DNA of 31,759 nt from CAYMTT01 sp964393465 (GTDB lineage Bacteria; Patescibacteriota; Minisyncoccia; Minisyncoccales; MHMH01): positions 1 through 31,759 of the forward strand of contig CAYMTT010000010.1 in NCBI GenBank assembly GCA_964393465.1, read 5' to 3'. The position numbers and the translations under genes were made by a program. Every line of letters starts with the position of its first letter. The stretch's first letter is position 1. Of this stretch, positions 21,810 to 29,247 are shown one piece after another. Below the pieces are notes generated by a model. It did no database searches, was not told where the DNA came from, and saw only the letters and a list, made by a program, of their open reading frames with translations.

Positions 21810-22816
21810 GATTTGATGGTCCCGCCTCCCAACAGCTCTTTTCTTTTGTAGAAGGCTGCCGACTGGCCGGGGGTAACAGCTTTCTGGGGCTTCTTGAATA
21901 CCATTTCGCACTCCCCTTTTTTTGAAGGGAAAATTTCCGCGTCGAAAAACTTCTGGCGATAGCGGATTCTGGCCCTGGCTTTTAATGGAAAATCTGGCTT
22001 TCTGCCCGATATCCAGTTCAACTCCCCCACTCTGGCTCCCCTGCCGTAAAGGTCTTTCTCATTCTTTGTCACTATCAAAAGGTTTTTCTTCAAATCTTTT
22101 TTTAAAACGTAAAAAGGCCCTCCGGGAAGCTCAATCGCTTTTCTCTGGCCTATGGTGTAGAAAAACAGCCCCCGATGCCTGCCCAGCCTCTCTCCCCTTT
22201 TCGAAACTATATACCCGGGGTCGGGCTTCAAGGATTTTTTCAGAAAATCTGCGGCGGTTTCGGGAATAAAACAGATTTCCATGGATTCTCTTTTTTCGAG
22301 CAAAGATATTCCTTTCTTTTCCAGCAGGGATCTGGCTTCTTTCTTGGTTTTGCCGCCCAAGGGAAAAAGAGTCCTTCTGAGCTGTTTTTGGCCGAGCTTC
22401 CAGAGGAAGTAAGATTGGTCTTTTTCACGGTCTTTGGCCTGAAAAATACGGAGTATGCCGTCTTTTTCTTCCAATCTGGCGTAGTGCCCGGTGGCCAGAT
22501 AACTTTTTGCGGGCAACTTTTCCATTAAAAGCCCGAATTTTATCTCTTTGTTGCAAACCACGCAGGGATTGGGAGTTCTGCCCATTTTGTGCTCCTTCAA
22601 GAAATATTCAATTATTCTTTTTTCGAACTCCCGGCTGAAATCAAAGACTTTCAAGGGCAGGCCCAGTTTTTTGGCGGCCTCTTTGACCGATTTGATGCTT
22701 TCGCTTTTTTTCAATTTCATGTAAGCCAGCTCGGTTTCAAAGCCGGCTTTTTTCAAAAGAAGAGCAGCTGCCGAAGAATCAACTCCTCCGGAAAACGCGC
22801 AGGTCGCCTTTTTCAT
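21806..22816 (-). CDS. mnmA: tRNA-specific 2-thiouridylase
   Basis: MnmA (TrmU) installs the 2-thio group on wobble U34 of tRNAs for Lys, Glu and Gln. The 336-aa protein begins MKKATCAFSGGVDSSAAALLLKK with the PP-loop SGGVDSS (9-15), has the first catalytic Cys in TPNPCVVCNKEIKFG (Cys88), the family marker GHYARLE, and the second catalytic Cys in MEICFIP (Cys182). It is slightly shorter than usual because the loop after strand 2 (the WEEDD region in E. coli) is missing. The ATG at 22816 overlaps the preceding gene's TGA; the longer frame from 23059 lies inside that gene and is rejected. No sulfur-relay genes are nearby. Confidence 0.94.
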   Translation of the reverse strand: MKKATCAFSGGVDSSAAALLLKKAGFETELAYMKLKKSESIKSVKEAAKKLGLPLKVFDFSREFEKRIIEYFLKEHKMGRTPNPCVVCNKEIKFGLLMEKLPAKSYLATGHYARLEEKDGILRIFQAKDREKDQSYFLWKLGQKQLRRTLFPLGGKTKKEARSLLEKKGISLLEKRESMEICFIPETAADFLKKSLKPDPGYIVSKRGERLGRHRGLFFYTIGQRKAIELPGGPFYVLKKDLKKNLLIVTKNEKDLYGRGARVGELNWISGRKPDFPLKARARIRYRQKFFDAEIFPSKKGECEMVFKKPQKAVTPGQSAAFYKRKELLGGGTIKS

Positions 22817-23733
22817 AATAGAAAATCTCCTTCGGTTTTTATCTTTGAAGGAATGATTTTGGGGATTTTGAATCCCAGGAACAGGGCCGTTTTCAATCCC
22901 AGTCTGCCGAAAAATATCCTGGGCACAAAAAACATTCTCACCTTCTTTTGGTACCGGGAAAAATCGGGAAAGTTCTTTAGCAGCATGTCGGCGGCCTTTA
23001 AGCCCCAGATTACCCCTCCTCCCGACCAGGGCTTGCAGAGCCCGGCCGCGTCCCCGCAAAGGGTTATTTTTTCGTTTTCAGGAAACCTCAATCCCTGGGG
23101 AATGAGAGCGAAGTTTTTGTATCGGGAATGCTTGATGCTGTCTGTCGAATCGAAAGGAACCGCGGCTCCAAGCTCAGTCCTGCCTTTCCTGGGGATTTTC
23201 CAGGAAAATCCTTTTTTGGCCGGCCAAACCTCGATATCCGAGCCTTCTTCCAAGGGCAGGTATTTCTGGGCTCCCAGCCAAAAATCAGGGCTCTCCACTT
23301 CCAAGACCCTTCTCACTTCGGATAAGGCTCCGTCGCACCCTATAACACTGTCAAAATCGTCTGGGTCTGGCAAGAAAGAACTGTTGAATATGATTTTGGC
23401 TCCGGACTTTTTCGCCAGCAAAAGGGCCATTTCGTCCAGTTTGGCGTGGTCCATGAGCAGGAATTTTCTGGAGAAAACCACCTCGACGGTTTTCTTTGGA
23501 AAACGCACTTTGACAGAATCAGCCTCTCTTTCTGTCAGCTTGGAGCTTTCAGGGAAGTAATCCAGAATCCTGTCTGAAAAAAAGCCCGAGCAGACTTCCT
23601 TGCCCACTTTGTTTCTTTTTTCGAAAACTTCAACCTTATGCCCTTTCTCTGAAAGTTTCCGGGCCAGATAAAGACCGACAATCCCGGCCCCTATAACGGC
23701 CACTTTCTTGGATTTTGAGCGGTTCTTTTTCAT
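22813..23733 (-). CDS. FAD-dependent oxidoreductase of the geranylgeranyl reductase family
   Basis: The 306-aa flavoprotein starts with a basic tail and a dinucleotide fold, VAVIGAGIVGLYLARKLSEKGHKVEVFEKR (GxGxxG at 15-20, Glu at the end of strand 2 for the FAD ribose). Further motifs are CSGFFSDR, typical of the geranylgeranyl reductase group, and a second FAD motif LCGDAAGLCKPWSGGGVIWGLKAA. Members reduce isoprenoid double bonds or act as halogenases or monooxygenases; the substrate here is unknown. A quinone or lipid role is possible. It sits between a small membrane protein gene, which it overlaps by 98 nt, and mnmA (ATGA overlap). Confidence 0.86.
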   Translation of the reverse strand: MKKNRSKSKKVAVIGAGIVGLYLARKLSEKGHKVEVFEKRNKVGKEVCSGFFSDRILDYFPESSKLTEREADSVKVRFPKKTVEVVFSRKFLLMDHAKLDEMALLLAKKSGAKIIFNSSFLPDPDDFDSVIGCDGALSEVRRVLEVESPDFWLGAQKYLPLEEGSDIEVWPAKKGFSWKIPRKGRTELGAAVPFDSTDSIKHSRYKNFALIPQGLRFPENEKITLCGDAAGLCKPWSGGGVIWGLKAADMLLKNFPDFSRYQKKVRMFFVPRIFFGRLGLKTALFLGFKIPKIIPSKIKTEGDFLL

Positions 23734-23851
23734 GGGTTTTTGCCGTAATGTATCCCATGGCGAAAGACAAAAGCGATATTAATATTACTCCGGCCGCCAA
23801 CACAATGTCTGCTTCATGGCTTTTGACAAATTGTAATATTTTTGATAGCAT
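23636..23851 (-). CDS. Small membrane protein, 71 aa
   Basis: The protein has a basic N-terminus, MLSKILQFVKSHEAD, one transmembrane helix (about 16-38) and a charged tail. The last 33 residues (from about EKEPLKIQ on) come from DNA that also encodes the start of the flavoprotein in another frame, so the tail may be freely variable. I prefer the start at 23851, because 23887 would overlap rpmA; the two divergent start codons are then only 8 bp apart. The overlap of 98 nt is long for this genome, which lowers confidence. The membrane segment and neighbouring promoter-like TATAAG support it. Confidence 0.6.
   Translation of the reverse strand: MLSKILQFVKSHEADIVLAAGVILISLLSFAMGYITAKTHEKEPLKIQESGRYRGRDCRSLSGPETFRERA
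23823..23851 (+). promoter_or_regulatory. Promoter for rpmA
   Basis: A perfect TTGACA (23823-23828) inside the first codons of the divergent small membrane protein gene, a 17-nt spacer and TAGCAT (23846-23851). The rpmA ATG is 9 nt after the -10 box, so the mRNA should be leaderless or nearly so. Confidence 0.55.
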
Positions 23852-23859
23852 TTTCTTAT

Positions 23860-24132
23860 ATGGCGAAAACAAAAGCTGCAGGCTCAACCAGACTGGGAAG
23901 GGATTCTCTTCCCAAATACCTGGGAGTGAAACTTGCCGACGGACAAAAAGCCAAGGCCGGCCAGATTATAGTCAAACAGAGAGGCACCAAGTTTCTTCCG
24001 GGAAAAAACGTCAAACGGGGCAGAGACGACACTCTTTACGCCGCAAAAGAAGGCGTGGTTCGCTTTTCCCAAAAAACCAAAAGAAGGTTCGACAATTCCA
24101 AAAGAACGGCCAAAATGGTCAGCGTTTCTTAG
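23860..24132 (+). CDS. rpmA: 50S ribosomal protein L27
   Basis: L27 lies at the peptidyl-transferase centre of the large subunit. The 90-aa protein has the family start MAKTKAAGSTRLGRDS and the conserved QRGTKFLPGKNVKRGRDDTLYA. I choose ATG 23860; an earlier in-frame ATG (23842) would add MIAFSY and run past the -10 box. No SD is present. It is the only plus-strand gene in the last 10 kb. Its end overlaps pyrG tail to tail by 14 nt. The usual partner rplU (L21) is not adjacent. Confidence 0.95.
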   Translation: MAKTKAAGSTRLGRDSLPKYLGVKLADGQKAKAGQIIVKQRGTKFLPGKNVKRGRDDTLYAAKEGVVRFSQKTKRRFDNSKRTAKMVSVS

Positions 24133-25741
24133 CTGCCGCTATAAACTCCCTGAATAAGGGATGGGGTTTCAAAGGGCGCGATTTGAATTCCGGATGGAAC
24201 TGGACACCCACGAAAAACGGGTGTTTTTTCAACTCTATTATCTCGACCAGATCCCTTTCCGGGTTTAGACCGGCCATTGTCATTCCTTTTATCTTCAAAG
24301 CCTCTTTGTAAAGATTATTGAATTCGTAGCGGTGGCGGTGGCGCTCGGAAACCTCGTCCTTGCGGTAGGCCTTACGGCTTAAGGTTCCGGAAGCCAGACG
24401 GCACTTGTATTCTCCCAGCCTCATGGTGCCGCCGTATTTTTTTTCGGAAATCAGGGATTTTTGATCGAACATGACGTCTATCACCGGCTTTAAACAGCCC
24501 GGTTTGAATTCCGTGGAATTGGCTTCTTTTAATTTACAAATGTTCCTGGCAAACTCCACTACCGCCATCTGCATGCCCAAACATAGCCCGAAAAAAGGTA
24601 TCTTGTTCTTCCGGCAGAACTCTATCGCTTTTATCTTCCCTTCGCACCCCCGAGTGCCGAATCCTCCGGGAACTATTATGCCGTGGTAGGACTTCAATTC
24701 TTTAAGAGAAGATCTTTTCTTTTCATATTTTTCCGAAGAAAGCCAGTGGATTTCAGGCTTCCTTTTATGAAACCAGGCGGCGTGTTTTACCGCTTCGATG
24801 ACCGAAATGTAAGAATCGGTGAGGGTAAATTTCCCGGTTTCAAAATACTTGCCGACCATCCCTATTTTTATCGGCTTGCTGTCGGCCTTGACGGTCCTTG
24901 CCAGTCTTTCCCAGTCTTTCAGTTCCGCTCTCTTTTTGCCGTTCATTGAAAACTTCTTTAAAATCCTCCGGCCCAAATCGTCCTTTTCAAAATTCAAAGG
25001 GACCTCATAGATGGAATCCACATCCGGGGCGGAAATGACGTCTTCTTCAGAAACATTGCAGAAAATGGATATTTTCTTTTTCCTGGGCTTATCCAAGGCG
25101 GTTTCCGACCTGGCGATTATGATGTCGGGCTGAATACCGGCCATATTTATCCATTTGACCGCCTGCTGGGTGGGCTTGGACTTCATTTCCCCGATTATCT
25201 TTGGAACGGGCAGATAGCTTATGAGGACGAAAAGCACGTCCTTTTGAGATTCCAGATGCATCATTCTGGCAGCTTCCAGAAAAAGGCTGTTCTGATATTC
25301 TCCGACCGTCCCTCCGATTTCAATTAAAACAAAATCAGCTCGGGTTTCCCTGGCTGCTTTTTTTATCCTGGAAATCACCTCTTCGGGGATATGGGGAACT
25401 ACTTCCACGCACTTCCCCCCGTATTCGAGATTTCTTTCCCTGTTTATCACCGCCTGATAGACCCTGCCGGTGGTGATGTAATTGATTGTGCCCAAATCCC
25501 TGTCGACGAACCTTTCGTAATTGCCCACGTCCTGGTCGCATTCGGTGCCGTCGGCGGTTACGAAAACCTCTCCGTGCTCGATAGGATTCATAGTTCCCGC
25601 ATCGACATTGACGTAAGGATCGATTTTGATGGCGGTCACCTTAAACCCTCTGCTCTGCAAAATCTTGGCGATGCTGGCCGTAGCCACCCCTTTTCCGATA
25701 CCTGACATCACTCCGCCTGCTACGAAAATGTATTTGGGCAT
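24119..25741 (-). CDS. pyrG: CTP synthase
   Basis: PyrG aminates UTP to CTP using glutamine and ATP. The 540-aa protein has the synthetase domain with MPKYIFVAGGVMSGIGKGV at the N-terminus, DPYVNVDAGTMNP and HGEVFVTADGTECDQD. A class I glutamine amidotransferase domain follows, with the nucleophile Cys387 in FFGLCLGMQ and the His516/Glu518 pair in VQFHPEF. Length and motifs are standard. It is 11 nt behind rplI, with no SD. It is probably the last gene of the S41 protease-rplI-pyrG unit. Confidence 0.97.
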   Translation of the reverse strand: MPKYIFVAGGVMSGIGKGVATASIAKILQSRGFKVTAIKIDPYVNVDAGTMNPIEHGEVFVTADGTECDQDVGNYERFVDRDLGTINYITTGRVYQAVINRERNLEYGGKCVEVVPHIPEEVISRIKKAARETRADFVLIEIGGTVGEYQNSLFLEAARMMHLESQKDVLFVLISYLPVPKIIGEMKSKPTQQAVKWINMAGIQPDIIIARSETALDKPRKKKISIFCNVSEEDVISAPDVDSIYEVPLNFEKDDLGRRILKKFSMNGKKRAELKDWERLARTVKADSKPIKIGMVGKYFETGKFTLTDSYISVIEAVKHAAWFHKRKPEIHWLSSEKYEKKRSSLKELKSYHGIIVPGGFGTRGCEGKIKAIEFCRKNKIPFFGLCLGMQMAVVEFARNICKLKEANSTEFKPGCLKPVIDVMFDQKSLISEKKYGGTMRLGEYKCRLASGTLSRKAYRKDEVSERHRHRYEFNNLYKEALKIKGMTMAGLNPERDLVEIIELKKHPFFVGVQFHPEFKSRPLKPHPLFREFIAAAKKR

Positions 25742-25752
25742 GCGAAAGCGGT

Positions 25753-26205
25753 TTATTCGGATTTTTCTTCGGTAATAATCACCTTTATTTCCGCCTCCAG
25801 GTTGTGTTCGAAGCGAACTTTGACTTCATGTTCTCCTATTTCCTTCAAGGGGGCCGGAAGCAAGATTTGGCTCTTTTTCAAGTCGAACCCGATTTCTTTC
25901 ATTTTTTCTGAAATTTTCTGAGCTCCGACCGATTCGAAAAGCTGCCCTTCCTGGCCGACTTTAACGGGAACCGTCACCTCCAAACCGTCCAGGCCGCTGG
26001 CTTTTTCTTGGATGGTCTTTAGTTCTTCTTCGGCCTTCTGCCTTATGATGTCTTTTTGGACCTCCAACCATTCCAAAGCCTGCTTGGTAGCCGGCTTTGC
26101 CAATTCTTTGGGAAAGAGAAAATTCCGGGCGTAACCGTCGGAAACGTTTTTAACTTCGTATTTCTTTCCGATTTTATCGACGTTTTGAAGAAGAATAACT
26201 TTCAT
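25753..26205 (-). CDS. rplI: 50S ribosomal protein L9
   Basis: L9 binds 23S rRNA near the L1 stalk and helps maintain reading frame. The 150-aa protein begins MKVILLQNVDKIGKKYEVKNVSDGYARNFL, the standard N-domain. A long linking helix (about 45-75) and the C-domain (LFESVGAQKISE) follow. Start and length are normal. Its start is 9 nt downstream of the protease gene on an AT-rich, SD-less spacer. I recall that some CPR groups lack L9, so its presence has some value for placing the organism. Confidence 0.95.
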   Translation of the reverse strand: MKVILLQNVDKIGKKYEVKNVSDGYARNFLFPKELAKPATKQALEWLEVQKDIIRQKAEEELKTIQEKASGLDGLEVTVPVKVGQEGQLFESVGAQKISEKMKEIGFDLKKSQILLPAPLKEIGEHEVKVRFEHNLEAEIKVIITEEKSE

Positions 26206-26214
26206 ATTTTTATT

Positions 26215-27417
26215 TTATTCCACTTCTTTTAATATTTCAATGGCTTTTTCAAGTTGAGGATCTTGCTCTTTTTCGAATTCCTCTTCGGTAAATGGGACCT
26301 TAAAATCCGGCTCCAATCCTTTTTGGTCTATCTGGCTTCCATTGGGAGTGAGCCATCTGGCAATTGTTATTTTCAGAGAGCCCTCATCCAATTCTTTCAA
26401 TTCCTGAACCGATCCTTTTCCGAAAGATTCTTCCCCTACCAATTTTGCTCCCCGATTATCCCTCAGGGCTCCGGCCAGAATTTCGGAAGCGGAAGCCGAC
26501 CCCTGGTTTATCAAAACGACAACGGGATAAGAAAGTAAACTGGAGGGGCCCTGGGCTTTGTATTCTATCTGCCCCCTGGAATCTCCAAAATCCTCAATGG
26601 TCACCACTTCCCCTTTTTCCAGGAACCATCCGGCAATGTACTGGGATATCTCAAGGTAGCCGCCGGGATTATTCCTCAGATCAAGAATTATCTTGTCATT
26701 CTCTCCGGCCAGAATTTCGGAAGCGGCCTCCCTGAAAGCCAATTCGGCTTTTTCTGAAAAATGGTATATTTGGATGTAAGCTATGCCACTTTCTTTCGAC
26801 TCCCAGGAAACAGAAGGTATCTCGATAACATCCCTCACGATTGCAAATTCCTTGGCTTCGGGCCATCCTTCCCGGTAAATCGTAAAAACGACTTCCGTTC
26901 CCTTGGGGCCTCGAATGACCTTGACCGCTTCCTCCGTGGCAATCCCCTGGGTGGAAGTGCCGTTGATTTCCAGAATTTTATCTCCCGCTTTCAGGCCGGC
27001 CCTGTCTGCGGGAGTTCCTTCCAATGGCGAAATCACAGTCAGCTGGCCGTCTCTCAGGCCGATTTCCATGCCGACTCCCTGGAATTCTCCGGAAGCGTCT
27101 TCTTTGAAAATTTCCGATTCCCTGGGAGGCATATAAACGGTGTACGGATCGGAAAGAGAAGAAACCATGCCCTCTATGGCTCCGTAAACCATTTCTTTAT
27201 AGTCTATCTTTTCCGATTCCACGTATTTTTCTTCCAAAGCGTTCCAAGCCTGCCAGAAAAGGGAAAAATCGACCCGCTGGGGTTTGCCCAGCTCTTCGTT
27301 CATTACCCCTTCGGGAGGCAGATCGGGCCTCTGAAGACTGCCCAAAAAATACCCCGCTCCGAAAGCGGACAATACCGTGAAAACCAATAAAATTAAAGCT
27401 GTTCTTTTAGCAGACAT
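26215..27417 (-). CDS. S41 family C-terminal processing peptidase
   Basis: A CtpA/CtpB-type exported serine protease. The 400-aa protein has an N-terminal membrane anchor (7-25), a helical segment (FSLFWQAWNALEEKYVE), a PDZ domain (about 114-185, with GVGMEIGLRDGQLTVISPL and AGLKAGDKILEING), then the S41 core. Catalytic residues fit Ser309 (NQGSASASEI), Lys334 (SFGKG) and Gln338, with the same spacing as in B. subtilis CtpB. Such proteases trim or regulate envelope proteins. It heads the unit with rplI and pyrG. Its promoter overlaps the tail of a small terminator, and the start has no SD. Confidence 0.93.
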   Translation of the reverse strand: MSAKRTALILLVFTVLSAFGAGYFLGSLQRPDLPPEGVMNEELGKPQRVDFSLFWQAWNALEEKYVESEKIDYKEMVYGAIEGMVSSLSDPYTVYMPPRESEIFKEDASGEFQGVGMEIGLRDGQLTVISPLEGTPADRAGLKAGDKILEINGTSTQGIATEEAVKVIRGPKGTEVVFTIYREGWPEAKEFAIVRDVIEIPSVSWESKESGIAYIQIYHFSEKAELAFREAASEILAGENDKIILDLRNNPGGYLEISQYIAGWFLEKGEVVTIEDFGDSRGQIEYKAQGPSSLLSYPVVVLINQGSASASEILAGALRDNRGAKLVGEESFGKGSVQELKELDEGSLKITIARWLTPNGSQIDQKGLEPDFKVPFTEEEFEKEQDPQLEKAIEILKEVE

Positions 27418-27430
27418 TTGAATCTATCTC

Positions 27431-27458
27431 ATTATATCATATAAACCCGAACAGTAAA
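27431..27458 (-). promoter_or_regulatory. Promoter for the S41 protease gene
   Basis: On the minus strand TTTACT (27453-27458), a 16-nt spacer and a perfect TATAAT (27431-27436), 13 nt from the ATG. The -35 lies in the T tract of the hairpin at 27465-27481. Confidence 0.65.
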
Positions 27459-27481
27459 ACAAAACGGCTCCTTCAAAGCCG
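27454..27481 (-). terminator. Terminator of a possible small RNA
   Basis: On the minus strand a 5-bp stem CGGCT/AGCCG (27465-27469 with 27477-27481) with a 7-nt loop is followed by TTTTGTTTTAC. Confidence 0.6.
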
Positions 27482-27556
27482 CAGATATTTTCTGATACTT
27501 TTTAACAGTCCGAATCTTCGATCATTTCAATTTCGTCGGAAATTTAAACCTTGCCT
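27454..27556 (-). ncRNA. Candidate small RNA of about 100 nt
   Basis: On the minus strand a perfect TATAAT (27563-27568) lies directly after the terminator of the preceding gene, and a second terminator closes about 100 nt later, before the S41 promoter. The stretch between has no credible coding frame; the best start gives six codons, MDRGKV and a stop. It can form small hairpins: AATTTC-CGAC-GAAATT, CAGA-AAATA-TCTG, and the final terminator stem. No -35 matches well. An RNA here is an inference from the promoter-hairpin-terminator layout; I recognise no RNA family. Confidence 0.35.
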
Positions 27557-27562
27557 CTATCC

Positions 27563-27568
27563 ATTATA
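27563..27568 (-). promoter_or_regulatory. -10 box of the candidate small RNA
   Basis: Perfect TATAAT on the minus strand, three bases after the T tract of the preceding terminator; the -35 position is poor (CGTTCT). Confidence 0.4.
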
Positions 27569-27570
27569 CT

Positions 27571-27611
27571 AAAAAAATAAGGGGAAGAACGAATTTTGCG
27601 TTCATCCCCTT
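27571..27611 (-). terminator. Terminator after the 120-aa hypothetical gene
   Basis: On the minus strand a long stem AAGGGGA/TCCCCTT plus GAACG/CGTTC with one A-A mismatch (27579-27591 with 27599-27611), a 7-nt loop, then ATTTTTTT. Confidence 0.88.
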
Positions 27612-27617
27612 TTTGGC

Positions 27618-27980
27618 TCAGAAATCGAGTTTTTTAAGAAAATCTTTGACCGAAGAAGAAAGCTCCTCTTCGAGATTTTCTTCCGGCTCCAGGGGCGATT
27701 TAAAACCCTGAGAGGTTTCTTCCACCTCCTTGATGATCAACTGACAGACCTTCTGCATATGCTGAAAAACATCCAGAGTATAGTTGCTGTTTCCTTCGTT
27801 TTTCAGAAAGCTGATGTAAGCGGCCTTGAGAATATGCAAAAAAGCACTTTCCATGATAGCGGTCACGTTTTTTTTGTAACCGGAGGAAAAATCGTTGATG
27901 TTTTCAATGTTCCGAGCCAGAACGGGGGGAAGTACGTAAGTAATCCTCCCGTATTCATCGCTTCCTACTTCGATTTCCAT
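27618..27980 (-). CDS. Hypothetical soluble protein, 120 aa
   Basis: I do not recognise this protein. It starts MEIEVGSDEYGRITYVLPPVLARN, a short strand-rich region, followed by helices (about 35-85) and an acidic tail (EPEENLEEELSSSVKDFLKKLDF). No signal or membrane segment is seen. The start is firm: GGGGGAGGTAAA lies directly upstream. A promoter, a leader hairpin touching the SD and a strong terminator make it a self-contained single-gene unit, possibly regulated at translation. Confidence 0.83.
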   Translation of the reverse strand: MEIEVGSDEYGRITYVLPPVLARNIENINDFSSGYKKNVTAIMESAFLHILKAAYISFLKNEGNSNYTLDVFQHMQKVCQLIIKEVEETSQGFKSPLEPEENLEEELSSSVKDFLKKLDF

Positions 27981-27989
27981 TTTACCTCC

Positions 27990-28021
27990 CCCTGAATCTC
28001 CGGTTTTGCGGAAGCTCAGGG
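27990..28021 (-). promoter_or_regulatory. Leader hairpin abutting the SD of the 120-aa gene
   Basis: On the minus strand CCCTGA/TCAGGG (28016-28021 with 27990-27995) encloses TCCG/CGGA with 3-nt internal bulges. The GGGGGAGG SD overlaps the closing GGG. Folding could change access to the SD; a role is inferred only from position. Confidence 0.4.
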
Positions 28022-28047
28022 CAAGACGAAATGATTTCCGATTTTAT

Positions 28048-28076
28048 ATATTATCACATATATTTAATTCTGTCAA
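28048..28076 (-). promoter_or_regulatory. Promoter for the 120-aa hypothetical gene
   Basis: On the minus strand a perfect TTGACA (28071-28076), a 17-nt spacer and TAATAT (28048-28053), the same pair as before the 12993 gene. The leader is about 60 nt. Confidence 0.65.
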
Positions 28077-28120
28077 TGGGAAATTTTCTTGGCAAAAAAT
28101 AAAGAATGCCGAGTAAACGC

Positions 28121-28162
28121 CAAACAAAAAGCCCGGGCTGAGAATAACCTTCTCGGGCTTTT
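28121..28162 (-). terminator. Terminator after rpmG
   Basis: On the minus strand AAAAGCCCG/CGGGCTTTT (9 bp, 28127-28135 with 28154-28162), with a possible inner AGAA/TTCT stem, then TTTTTGTTT. Confidence 0.82.
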
Positions 28163-28321
28163 CTATTTCTTGGTTTCCTTGTGAGGAGTGTGCTTCTTGC
28201 AGAACTTGCAGAATTTCTTCAATTCCAACTTCCCTTCCAATCCTTTGGACTTTTTCTTGTAATAATTAATCCTCTTGCACTCCTGGCACTGAACTTTGGT
28301 GAAAGGCTTCTTTTTTGCCAT
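28163..28321 (-). CDS. rpmG: 50S ribosomal protein L33
   Basis: L33 is a small large-subunit protein near the E site. The 52-aa protein starts MAKKKPFTKVQCQECKRINYY and ends with FCKFCKKHTPHKETKK. The two CxxC pairs (CQEC and CKFC) make it the zinc-binding form. The longer frame from 28366 runs through tRNA-Thr and is rejected. The ATG is only 3 nt from the 3' end of tRNA-Thr, so tRNA 3' processing would produce a nearly leaderless rpmG message. Confidence 0.95.
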   Translation of the reverse strand: MAKKKPFTKVQCQECKRINYYKKKSKGLEGKLELKKFCKFCKKHTPHKETKK

Positions 28322-28324
28322 ATG

Positions 28325-28397
28325 AGCCAATGGCCGGATTCGAACCGGCGACCTACTCCTTACCATGGAGTTGCTCTACCTGCTGAGCTACATTGGC
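28325..28397 (-). tRNA. tRNA-Thr (anticodon GGT)
   Basis: On the minus strand a full cloverleaf: acceptor GCCAATG/CATTGGC, D arm with AGCTCAGCAGGTAGAGC, anticodon stem ACTCC/GGAGT around loop ATGGTAA (anticodon GGT), and T arm CCGGTTCGAATCCGG. The discriminator is T. CCA is not encoded. Confidence 0.95.
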
Positions 28398-28401
28398 AAT
28401 G

Positions 28402-28485
28402 TGGGCAGGGAGGGATTTGCACCCCCGAAGGTCAGAGACCGCCTGATTTACAGTCAGGTGCCTTTGTCTACTCAGCCACCTGCCC
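28402..28485 (-). tRNA. tRNA-Tyr (anticodon GTA)
   Basis: On the minus strand acceptor GGGCAGG/CCTGCCC, anticodon stem CCTGA/TCAGG around CTGTAAA (anticodon GTA), a long variable arm as expected for bacterial tRNA-Tyr, and T arm GGGTGCAAATCCC. The discriminator is A. It lies 4 nt upstream of tRNA-Thr in the same transcript. Confidence 0.95.
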
Positions 28486-28521
28486 TTTTCATTACCAACT
28501 TACCACGAATCTCCCTATTTT

Positions 28522-29181
28522 TCAAATCTCCCGGCTGCGCTTTCTGCGCCATTCGGCTATCTTTTCGTGGTTTCCCGAAAGCAGCACATCGGGAACCTTC
28601 CAGGCTTTTCCCTTTTTGGGCTTGAATGCCTCGGGCCTGGTATACTGGGGGTACTCCAAAAATCCCCCTTTCTTGGTGATTCTTTCTTTCAAAAGATCCT
28701 TTTTCCCCAGCACTCCGGGAATCAGCCTGGCCACGGATTCTATCACCGCCATGGCCGGAAGCTCGCCTCCCATCAAAACGTAGTCTCCTATGGAAACTTC
28801 CTCGTCCGCTATATTCCTTGCCACTCTTTCATCCACCCCTTCATATCTTCCGCAAATCAGAATCAGATGCTTTTTTTTACTGAATCGGGAAGCGGTTTTT
28901 TGGTCGAATTTCTTGCCCCGGGGGGTAAAAAGAACCACTCTGGAATTTTTCTTTTTCAAAGATTTTACGGCCCGGTAAAGGGGCTCCACCTTCATTACCA
29001 TTCCCCTGCCCCCGCCGAAAGGCCTGTCGTCTACGGTCTTGTGCCTGTCTTTGGCCCATTTTCTCAAATCGTGGACATTTATCTTTAATAAACGCCTGTC
29101 GGAAGCTTTTTTTATTATCGATTCCCGGAAATAGGCTTCGAAAATCTCGGGAAATATTGTTATCACGTCGAATTTGACCAT
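28522..29181 (-). CDS. trmD: tRNA (guanine-N1)-methyltransferase
   Basis: TrmD methylates G37 next to the anticodon, preventing frameshifts. The 219-aa SPOUT protein has the N-terminal VKFDVITIFPEIFEAYF, the conserved DDRPFGGGRGMVMK, and the trefoil-knot SAM site LICGRYEGVDERV and SIGDYVLMGGELPAM. I chose ATG 29181 (MVKFDV); a TTG six codons earlier (29199) has no conserved sequence. The region just upstream is a 9-bp hairpin and a TATTAT box. The gene follows khpA on the same strand, and tRNA-Tyr and tRNA-Thr lie directly downstream. Confidence 0.96.
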   Translation of the reverse strand: MVKFDVITIFPEIFEAYFRESIIKKASDRRLLKINVHDLRKWAKDRHKTVDDRPFGGGRGMVMKVEPLYRAVKSLKKKNSRVVLFTPRGKKFDQKTASRFSKKKHLILICGRYEGVDERVARNIADEEVSIGDYVLMGGELPAMAVIESVARLIPGVLGKKDLLKERITKKGGFLEYPQYTRPEAFKPKKGKAWKVPDVLLSGNHEKIAEWRRKRSREI

Positions 29182-29198
29182 TGGGATATAATAACGCA

Positions 29199-29225
29199 AA
29201 ACTGCGCCGAAATCCAGCGCAGTTT
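29199..29225 (-). terminator. Hairpin between khpA and trmD; weak terminator or attenuator
   Basis: On the minus strand AAACTGCGC/GCGCAGTTT (9 bp, 29217-29225 with 29199-29207) with a 9-nt loop. The tract behind it (TGCGTTATTATA) is poor in consecutive T, so read-through into trmD is likely. Confidence 0.5.
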
Positions 29226-29247
29226 AGCTAACGTCAAGGATGCGTCT

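Noticed and set aside
22817..23059. 81-residue N-terminal extension of mnmA
   Set aside because: It lies within the flavoprotein gene; the MnmA start at 22816 overlaps that gene's stop as ATGA.
28322..28366. 15-residue extension of L33
   Set aside because: It is encoded by tRNA-Thr sequence; L33 starts at MAKKKPF.
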